58,301 bases of DNA from Limnochordia bacterium (GTDB lineage: Bacteria; Bacillota; Limnochordia; Darwinibacteriales; DTU012): positions 1 to 58,301 of the forward strand of contig SKJB01000066.1 of the NCBI GenBank assembly GCA_007116145.1, written 5' to 3'. Below are positions 52,383 through 58,301 of this stretch, in pieces. The translations under genes and the position numbers were made by a program. Each line of letters begins with the position of its first letter. The stretch's first letter is position 1. The notes below the pieces were generated by a model. The model worked only from the letters and a program-made list of their open reading frames with translations, did not search any database and had not been told where the DNA came from.

Positions 52383-53053
52383 ACAATACCATGCTGAACT
52401 GCATAAACAGCTGCTTGTGTTCGATCAAACACGTTTAGTTTGCGAAATACATTCGTTATATGATTCTTAACCGTTTTCTCACTAATATAGAGCGCTTGTG
52501 CGATTTCCTTGTTACCCATACCATTGACAATACACTGCAACACTTCGTACTCGCGATTGGTAAGCTTTGTCATCTCCTCAGTTGTTTGGCGATGGAGCGG
52601 CTGTTCTTCGGATTGCTCGCGAACTAAGAGATGGAAGCGTTCCATCACTTTTTCCATTAGATAAGAAGGGAAATAGGACTCCCCCATAGCCAAACGGGTA
52701 ATGGCCTGCACAACACTACCTGGTTCACTATCCTTAAGAATATAGCCACTAGCCCCAGCCCGGATCATTTCTGATACATACTCTTCATCATCATGGATGG
52801 TCAATGCCAACACGGGGAGGTTTGGATACTCCTTGCGAAGCTGCCGGGTCGCTTCAATGCCATTGAGCCCAGGCATATTAATATCCATCAATACTACATC
52901 CGGTTGAATTTCTCGTAGTAAATCGACCGCCTGCTGTCCATTCACAGCTTGGCCTACTACATCGATTGTATCGTGGAGCTCAAGGAGTTTGACGAGACCT
53001 TGGCGCAACAGTGTATGGTCGTCAGCGATTAGTACCGTAATCTTCTTCTCCAT
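52367..53053 (-). CDS. degU: DegU-like response regulator
   Basis: A 228-residue NarL/FixJ-type regulator: receiver domain (about 5-120) with acidic Asp11/Asp12, phosphoacceptor Asp57 (VVLMDINMPGLNG) and Lys near 107, and a LuxR-type HTH (about 163-225; LTNREYEVLQCIVNGMGNKE). DegU controls exoenzymes, motility, competence and biofilm in Bacillus. I use ATG 53053, eight bases after GGAGGG. It overlaps the kinase gene. In B. subtilis degSU lies just upstream of comFA; here the tad locus is inserted between. Confidence 0.93.
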   Translation of the reverse strand: MEKKITVLIADDHTLLRQGLVKLLELHDTIDVVGQAVNGQQAVDLLREIQPDVVLMDINMPGLNGIEATRQLRKEYPNLPVLALTIHDDEEYVSEMIRAGASGYILKDSEPGSVVQAITRLAMGESYFPSYLMEKVMERFHLLVREQSEEQPLHRQTTEEMTKLTNREYEVLQCIVNGMGNKEIAQALYISEKTVKNHITNVFRKLNVFDRTQAAVYAVQHGIVKAGD

Positions 53054-53055
53054 TG

Positions 53056-54234
53056 TCATTTCCCTCCATCAGATGTTTCTAACGGAATTTTCAGACCGAT
53101 CCGAGCCCCCTGATTTGGTTTACTTACTATACTAATGCTTCCATCAAGCAGGTCCATCCGCTCTCGCATCCCGAAGAGGCCAAAATGCTCCCCACTAACA
53201 ATGCGTTTTTCTACTTCCTCCATGTCAAATCCAATACCATCATCTTCAATAACCGCATTGAGCTGCTCTGGTCGAAATTCTACTTTCACCTTAATTTCGG
53301 TGGGCCTAGCGTATTTTCGACTGTTACTGAGTGCCTCTTGGATTACACGAAAAACAGCGACTTCGATGACTGAGTCAAAGCGGACATCCTTGCCCCACAC
53401 CATGAGCTTCGTTGCAATACCAGTTTGTAGCTGATATTCCTCTATATATCGTTTAAGTGCTGGAATTAAACCTAAATCGTCCAACGCCATAGGACGCAAG
53501 TTATAAATGATCTTGCGTACTTCCTGTAAGCTTGTTTTCACACAAACTTTTAAGTCCGCTAATTCTGCAGTTAGTTCTTTTGCTCGTCCTGCCAGAAACA
53601 TTTTTTCGCAAATTTCAGCCTTTAACACCACGTTGGCCAAGTCTTGGGCGGGACCATCATGAATCTCGCGCGCCACACGGCGCCGCTCTTCTTCCTGGGC
53701 CCTGATTACCTTCTGTCCTAACTGAAAACGAAAATGTATGCCTTCTAACTGTGAACTAATCTCGGACATACTACCATTCAAGAACTCTAACGCTACGCCT
53801 ACCTGCGAGACCATTTGTTCCGCCTTATTCACTAATGTGCCAACGCGGACTAAACGTTGCTCTAAATCCGCTCGGCGTTGTGCTAAATACTTCTCTCGCT
53901 CTCTAGCGATTGTTAGCTCTTCACGAATTTTATCCGCTTGCTCGTAGACTTGCTGTTTTTCATTTTCGTGATATCGATCAAAATTACGGCTTACTTCCAT
54001 TAGACGCTGTCGCACTTGCTTAAAAGCTATTTCTAACTTATCGACCCTACCAATGATCTGAGCAATATCCTGCTTTAATTCATTAATGTCTGCTTTAACT
54101 CCATTGTACTCATTACGCGCGGATTCTGCAATATCAAATATTTGTAGCTTGCTACTCGATAATGCCTCCATGGTTTTCTGGAGAATTTCTTCTATTAGGT
54201 TAGTATCTAACGAACGTTGAGCCACATCTACCAC
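53056..54234 (-). CDS. degS: DegS-like cytoplasmic sensor histidine kinase
   Basis: A 392-residue kinase without membrane segments. DegS-type coiled-coil sensor domain (about 10-175), HisKA_3 dimerisation domain with phosphoacceptor His192 (VAREIHDGPAQDLANVV), and a HATPase domain (about 290-385; EALSNSRKYA, DDGIGFD, GLFGMRERM). It senses a cytoplasmic signal and phosphorylates DegU. GTG 54234 is used; a second GTG three codons later is also possible. First gene of the pair. Confidence 0.94.
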   Translation of the reverse strand: MVDVAQRSLDTNLIEEILQKTMEALSSSKLQIFDIAESARNEYNGVKADINELKQDIAQIIGRVDKLEIAFKQVRQRLMEVSRNFDRYHENEKQQVYEQADKIREELTIAREREKYLAQRRADLEQRLVRVGTLVNKAEQMVSQVGVALEFLNGSMSEISSQLEGIHFRFQLGQKVIRAQEEERRRVAREIHDGPAQDLANVVLKAEICEKMFLAGRAKELTAELADLKVCVKTSLQEVRKIIYNLRPMALDDLGLIPALKRYIEEYQLQTGIATKLMVWGKDVRFDSVIEVAVFRVIQEALSNSRKYARPTEIKVKVEFRPEQLNAVIEDDGIGFDMEEVEKRIVSGEHFGLFGMRERMDLLDGSISIVSKPNQGARIGLKIPLETSDGGK

Positions 54235-54407
54235 CTATCGCCTCTCTAATCTCTACCTTCTCTAATAAATTCCGTATAAGTTGGGAAAAACCTGCCAGTT
54301 ACAAACGCTTTATGGTCCTAGATAGATAGGACTATTGCCTGATCCACAAATCCTTGGATGTACTCTATACTTAGTCTATGAGGAGCGCAAAGGCGAGGAG
54401 AGAGCAT

Positions 54408-55289
54408 ATGCATAAAAAAATCGTATCCATACTGATAATCGGTCTATCTTTATTCTTTACAACAGGTTGTTTTGGAGTGAAGCCAGTACCCTTGACTGCA
54501 GATGAGCAAGTAAACCAAGTGCTTGAAGACTTAGAGCAAACGGTTAGTTCCCTCGATCAAGTGGATGAGAACGAGTTAAAGAAACTATTTGCTGATGAGA
54601 TTGAATTAGATTCCGAGATTATTTCCAATGAGGAAATCGAGCGCATTAAGCAGTACTTCGTCAACGATGGCGAAGAGATAGTCAAACTCATTGTCACAGA
54701 AAACAATCGTATTACTACACAAGATGGCTTCGTTGTGATTGACGCTGAACTGTACGTAGAACTATTGCGTAACAATGAGGTATACATTGACATTAATACT
54801 ATTCACCTGACAATGCAAAACCTAGGGACAAAATGGACGGGAGATCGCTGGGTTATCACTCGTATACTCCGCTATTTTGACAGCACTTTTACGTACACGA
54901 ATCCAGCCATGAGTGTGAACGAACTGCTTACTCGTTTTTCCGATTACTTCCAAGCAAAATCGTTTAACTCCCTCCGAGAGCTCTTAGCCCACACCGTGAT
55001 AGCCGCCGATGGTACTAGCGTCAACTATTATCGTAATAACTCGTTGTTTGTAGCTGTGCTTCACGAAGATTTTAGCAATGTCACTGTAAACGAATTCGCC
55101 TTATCGAGTCCGTTATATACAATGTATCCCGATCAAATTATTGTGGACGCAATTCTAGATATCAGTATTACCTACAATCACCAAGTCATTAGTGATTCGA
55201 TGCATATTCGTCTAGCTGTTATCAGTATTCCCGAAGGACTCGTGATTAGTCGTTTGACCTATTCGAGTAGGGTTTTTGGCGTACTGTAG
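54408..55289 (+). CDS. Lipoprotein of unknown function
   Basis: A 293-residue protein with a lipoprotein signal (KKIVSILIIGLSLFFTTGC, Cys21 lipidated). The mature part has an acidic helical region (about 35-85; DELKKLFADEIELDSEIISNE-like) and two beta-rich repeats with VVIDAELYVELL and IIVDAILDISITY as possibly equivalent strands, a pattern seen in NTF2-like or DUF4878-type lipoproteins; I do not recognise the family. ATG 54408 has AGGAG seven bases upstream; the frame extends to 54378 without a ribosome site. It is a single plus-strand gene. Confidence 0.8.
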   Translation: MHKKIVSILIIGLSLFFTTGCFGVKPVPLTADEQVNQVLEDLEQTVSSLDQVDENELKKLFADEIELDSEIISNEEIERIKQYFVNDGEEIVKLIVTENNRITTQDGFVVIDAELYVELLRNNEVYIDINTIHLTMQNLGTKWTGDRWVITRILRYFDSTFTYTNPAMSVNELLTRFSDYFQAKSFNSLRELLAHTVIAADGTSVNYYRNNSLFVAVLHEDFSNVTVNEFALSSPLYTMYPDQIIVDAILDISITYNHQVISDSMHIRLAVISIPEGLVISRLTYSSRVFGVL

Positions 55290-55303
55290 ACGGCCAAACG
55301 GCA

Positions 55304-55340
55304 AATACGCGCAGATACCATTCGGGTATCTGCGCGTATT
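55304..55340. terminator. Long perfect hairpin between convergent genes
   Basis: AATACGCGCAGATACC (55304-55319) pairs perfectly over 16 bases with 55325-55340 around a five-base loop. It lies 15 bases after the lipoprotein stop, and the minus-strand stop codon at 55339-55341 touches the stem. No strong U-run follows on either side, so termination efficiency is uncertain. Confidence 0.65.
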
Positions 55341-57489
55341 AGGGCCACCTGACAAATGTAAGACCACCTTGCCAATGAAAGCCAGCATCCGATTGCCAGC
55401 CTAGTTTGAGATATCCAACCCGATGGGGTGACCACAGGAAATCCAGACTAGTAATCTGCCCAAAACGGGTACCAGCCCATTGCCCCTTCCACTGTAGATA
55501 GAGAGCGCTGGCATCTGTTAGAGCTACATGTTTTCGACAAATTACTTCACTCTGCAATACCTGGCTACGATATTGACTAGCCACCGATAACGAAAAACCT
55601 CCACTCGCTAGTTGCATATAGCGCTGCCACAGACCGAACACAGTTACGTCCCTTTGATCCCTAACGAGCTGCAACACAGCTTTGTCTTCCTCGTGGTCCA
55701 AACTAAGTTGAAAATCCCAGCGTCTCAGATTCTCCCAATCCAACTGCCAAGTTAATGGATATTCCCACCATTGGCTCCTAATCTGAATCTGATAACGCTT
55801 CGCTCGCTGTTGAATACGCCAGTGTTCCGACGTATCTCTCATCCACCACTGTATACCGTCACTATCCTCATATTCGAGCCCAGCCGTAAAGTGGTCTTTT
55901 TTAAGGCTAAAACCTGCTCGTTTCTGGGGTAGTTGCACAAACATCCGACCATCACCATTTGAAAGACTGAAATCCCACTGTGAATGATCAGGGTTGAGCC
56001 CTGTAGTAAAACTCCATTTTCCGCTCTCTAGCCTCCCTTGCCACTGCCCAGCCCTACCAATCCATTGCCAATCTCCTAGACGATAATTCTCAACTGCCTT
56101 TGGTACTCTTGATGTAAACGTAACCAGGGTCTCACCCGCCTGTGCTTCTCGTCCTGCATAACGAGCTTGAACTCCATCCCCTTGGAAGTGTAGACTTGTG
56201 TTTGCATCACGCTCCGCAAACATCAGTTTTAATCTCGGGGTCTCTAGATGAAAATTCCAAGTAAACCCTTGCTCCCACGTAAAGTCCCACACAGCAAACG
56301 AATCTGTAGGCTCCCGCCCTTGGTATTGCTCGTTGTTAGCGACTTCGATATCAACAATCTGAATCTGGTGAGATTGCACCACCACCCAACGTGGATCCAC
56401 CCGCTCATCGTGGCTAACTATTGACCAAACACCTGGCGGAAGCGAAATGGTCAATATTCCCTGCGCATCCGTCGTCCGCACTTGATTGTGTGGCGGCACT
56501 AAAAAATGGTGCTGCCTGACAGGATTCCCCTCGGCACTTACGCGGAGAATCACAAGCCCTTCGCCTCCAAACCACCCAGATTCTATGTGGCCGTACAAAC
56601 GAGCACTGTGAGCCCCCAGCGAGGCTTGAATCCAACCTTTGCTTGGATGCCGATATACGAGTGGCAGAACTTGCCCACGCAGTACATAAGGACCTGCCCC
56701 TAGATCCTCCTGAAGAACGTAATCACCATCCCGGTGCTGCCAAGCAAACTGGACTCCATTTACTTCCCACGTCCCAATGGGCAGGAGAGAGTCACTAAAA
56801 CCAAAGACAATAGGATCTTGCAACCTTACTTGATCCACTCGTAGCTCAACAGAAAATACCTGTCCTACCTGAGCAGAAAAACTAGTAGCAGACCACATCA
56901 ACACAGCTGGCTCTCGATATACATCTGCAAGCTGTAACGCTTGCCCATCTAGGTTTCCACTTGAAAAGACTCGTTTCCCTAACCATTCTACGGCAAGCGT
57001 GGTATATTGGGTAGGAGCAAAGAATATCCACTCATCCTGATTAAGAGAAATCACATGATCATCCCAAATGAGCACAAAGTCAGACGACGCTAAGGGCAAA
57101 ATATAAATCCCCGTGGCTCGTTGCAGTGTCACGAGAGCAACACCAGTTAAACACCGAATATCGAAAGCCCCTTGGTATGTACCCGCTTCTTCCCAAGGAA
57201 GTATACGCGCTAAGCGTACGGCAAGTGTTTCGCCTTGATCGGTTTCGCCAGTAAGAGGCTTTGTTAAAGGGTAGAAGTCAGCCCCTAATCCATACTCTAA
57301 GCCCACCAGATCAGTTGCCAATTCGATATGCCACCCCGCTTGACCGTGAACCCAGATTTCCAAACCATGGGCGGCCACAATGCGCTCTCCAGGTATCCCA
57401 GCCGGCCAATCTAGCTCTGGCATCACCGAGGCGGACCCTGTTACCGTTATGCTCATCCACCCAAGTATACATAACAGGATTGCTTTCAC
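55339..57489 (-). CDS. Large secreted surface protein with probable C-terminal beta-barrel
   Basis: A 716-residue protein, no recognised family. Signal peptide 1-20 (CILGWMSITVTGSAS). Residues about 150-300 contain Ig-like strands (ALQLADVYREPAVLMWSATS, FSVELRVDQVRLQDPIVFGF). Around 320-380 is a carboxypeptidase-regulatory-like sandwich (GNPVRQHHFLVPPHN, TDAQGILTISLPPGVWSI). From about 395 to 716 runs a series of some 16 Trp-rich alternating strands (WDFQLSLDHEEDKAVLQLV, YLKLGWQSDAGFHWQGGLTF) typical of an outer-membrane barrel. Codes with a chaperone-like gene upstream (four-base overlap), recalling chaperone-usher operons, but it is shorter than classical ushers (about 800) and shows no plug signature. 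Confidence 0.65.
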   Translation of the reverse strand: MKAILLCILGWMSITVTGSASVMPELDWPAGIPGERIVAAHGLEIWVHGQAGWHIELATDLVGLEYGLGADFYPLTKPLTGETDQGETLAVRLARILPWEEAGTYQGAFDIRCLTGVALVTLQRATGIYILPLASSDFVLIWDDHVISLNQDEWIFFAPTQYTTLAVEWLGKRVFSSGNLDGQALQLADVYREPAVLMWSATSFSAQVGQVFSVELRVDQVRLQDPIVFGFSDSLLPIGTWEVNGVQFAWQHRDGDYVLQEDLGAGPYVLRGQVLPLVYRHPSKGWIQASLGAHSARLYGHIESGWFGGEGLVILRVSAEGNPVRQHHFLVPPHNQVRTTDAQGILTISLPPGVWSIVSHDERVDPRWVVVQSHQIQIVDIEVANNEQYQGREPTDSFAVWDFTWEQGFTWNFHLETPRLKLMFAERDANTSLHFQGDGVQARYAGREAQAGETLVTFTSRVPKAVENYRLGDWQWIGRAGQWQGRLESGKWSFTTGLNPDHSQWDFSLSNGDGRMFVQLPQKRAGFSLKKDHFTAGLEYEDSDGIQWWMRDTSEHWRIQQRAKRYQIQIRSQWWEYPLTWQLDWENLRRWDFQLSLDHEEDKAVLQLVRDQRDVTVFGLWQRYMQLASGGFSLSVASQYRSQVLQSEVICRKHVALTDASALYLQWKGQWAGTRFGQITSLDFLWSPHRVGYLKLGWQSDAGFHWQGGLTFVRWP

Positions 57490-58181
57490 TGGACAAGCTC
57501 AATCACCCCACTGGGAATGCAGTTCCCGGTGATTTGTAGCCGCTGCACCCCAGGGCTTATGGGGATGGAAATCCAGCGACTACGCTGGGGTAAAATCCGA
57601 TTAACGGGGAGTTCAAATCCATCTAGCCGTTTACCCGTCTGATCATAAGCTTCCACAGTTACCTGAAAACTCTGGTGCGTTTCGACAGAGTTATGCACCC
57701 ATACAACCACTTCCTCTGGCAACCACTCGGACATAAGGACTTCTAATTCACTCTCGATCAGATGCGGAGTCAGCAACAGCAAGACCGCAAGGCGAGACGA
57801 AACCGTAGCTGCGGGGAGATCAATAAATAACACAGGGTAAATCGCCTCAAAATCATTATTATGGACAGCTATCCATAACGTCTGCTTGTCTTGTGGTTGT
57901 AATTCTAGTTTACTCGGTGTCACAACAAGATAGTCCTCTGCTGTTTCCCGCCGCTCATCTTGCGAGAGCAGCACCACCTGACCATTGAGATCTTGATCAA
58001 ACCAACCCCAACTCACAACCACCTCATGGGATACGGACCCAACATTATGCACAGTAACCGGAAACCTATCCCCGACTTGCACACCATTTGCATCAATAAT
58101 CACCGGAGCCACTAACAACGCTGTTACTCCACTCCCGTTCGTGCACAACACTAGGAGCAGTGTAATCCATATCCGTCTCAT
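57486..58181 (-). CDS. PapD-like periplasmic chaperone-type protein
   Basis: A 231-residue secreted protein: signal peptide about 1-21 (ITLLLVLCTNGSGVTALL), then two Ig-like halves. The first half has the PapD/CsuC-type layout: VAPVIIDANGVQVGDRFPVT, VHNVGSVSHEVVVSWGWF, YLVVTPSKLELQPQDKQTLW (an edge strand with PSKLEL-QPQ recalling the G1-strand PP motif region). The second half has VVVWVHNSVETHQSFQVTV. Similar proteins assist fimbrial or spore-coat-U-type subunits. Overlaps both neighbours by four bases. Role as chaperone is inferred from fold pattern and context. Confidence 0.6.
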   Translation of the reverse strand: MRRIWITLLLVLCTNGSGVTALLVAPVIIDANGVQVGDRFPVTVHNVGSVSHEVVVSWGWFDQDLNGQVVLLSQDERRETAEDYLVVTPSKLELQPQDKQTLWIAVHNNDFEAIYPVLFIDLPAATVSSRLAVLLLLTPHLIESELEVLMSEWLPEEVVVWVHNSVETHQSFQVTVEAYDQTGKRLDGFELPVNRILPQRSRWISIPISPGVQRLQITGNCIPSGVIELVQ

Positions 58182-58301
58182 AGCTGGGGAACCAGAACAA
58201 AGAGCAATTCCGTCTGGTAACTGCCAGGAGGATCCCCAAAGTCACCAATCATGCGCAATTCAACATCGACAAGCGTCCCTTCGCTAGGACTCGGAGGTTG
58301 G
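58178..58301 (-). CDS. C-terminal part of a secreted or fimbrial-type protein, cut by window edge
   Basis: The last 40 codons of a minus-strand gene whose start lies beyond the window; the stop at 58178-58180 overlaps the chaperone-like ATG (ATGA). The tail (SEGTLVDVELRMIGDFGDPP, GSYQTELLFVLVPQL) is beta-strand-rich, ends with an amphipathic strand and the phrase PPGSYQTELLFVL, like the last strands of Ig-like pilin or spore-coat-U-type subunits. With the two following genes it forms an operon. Confidence 0.6.
   Translation of the reverse strand, partial: QPPSPSEGTLVDVELRMIGDFGDPPGSYQTELLFVLVPQL

Overview
The window looks like a chromosomal segment of a Bacillota (Firmicutes) bacterium with a Bacillus-like core gene order but an apparent outer membrane. 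The gene order follows the well-known Bacillus subtilis stretch degS-degU ... comFA-comFC-yvyF-flgM-flgN-flgK-flgL-(yviE-type)-fliW-csrA ... flaG-fliS-fliT-hpf ... secA-prfB ... ftsX ... ctpB-minJ ... uvrB-uvrA, nearly all on the minus strand. Against that background there are features of a diderm cell: three secreted beta-barrel-like proteins (1-744, 1164-2501, 8277-8993; the two complete ones end in Phe, as outer-membrane barrels do), a secretin (45851-48367), and a chaperone-like/surface-protein operon at the right edge. No tRNA, rRNA, CRISPR array, transposase or phage gene was seen. I cannot assign a genus; a deep-branching diderm Firmicute is an inference.

Layout, left to right. 1-2886: two barrel-type envelope proteins, each behind a long non-coding leader. 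2887-6226: a half-size TSUP/TauE protein, a HAD phosphatase, and a three-gene DUF2089/DUF4097/SHOCT-like operon behind a good sigma-A promoter. 6357-8250: a subtilisin-like lipoprotein on the plus strand. 8277-9073: a third small barrel protein with a TTG start and its own promoter. 9084-15809: uvrB-uvrA-uvrC with tiny overlaps and a candidate SOS box. 15904-21538: YibQ-type polysaccharide deacetylase, MinJ-like PDZ membrane protein, S41 C-terminal processing protease, an EnvC-like LytM protein with intact metal ligands, and a shortened FtsX without FtsE. 21586-25834: YitT, TagA/WecG, CsaB, DUF5693 (cell-wall polymer operon). 25961-31363: prfB with programmed frameshift, secA, an NTP-transferase-like protein, hpf. 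31501-37757: cspA-type gene and the late flagellar cluster with two sigma-28-like promoters, but with neither flagellin (hag) nor the cap gene fliD in their usual places. 37761-41371: yvyF-like, comFC, comFA, a stand-alone LuxR/GerE-type HTH protein, DUF192. 41407-51523: a complete Tad (Flp) pilus locus read flp - prepilin peptidase - tadE - tadG - cpaB - secretin - cpaE/tadZ - cpaF - tadB - tadC. 51636-54234: an HD hydrolase (plus strand) convergent with degU-degS. 54408-55289: an orphan lipoprotein. 55339-58301: a beta-barrel-like surface protein, a PapD-like chaperone-type protein, and the tail of a further secreted protein cut by the window edge.

How it fits together: the Tad locus sits inside the ancestral degSU-comF neighbourhood, placing surface adhesion next to DegSU, competence, CsrA and flagellar genes, which are all parts of the motile/sessile switch. 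The flp leader carries evenly spaced GGA motifs that CsrA, encoded in this same window, could bind. The secretin has seven BON-like repeats where Tad secretins usually have few, which may lengthen its periplasmic stalk. The division/cell-wall block (FtsX ectodomain, LytM hydrolase, CtpA-type protease, MinJ-like protein, YibQ-type deacetylase) keeps its ancestral order but has lost the FtsE ATPase and the FtsX permease half. Many terminators are very compact here, with the stop codon lying inside the hairpin.
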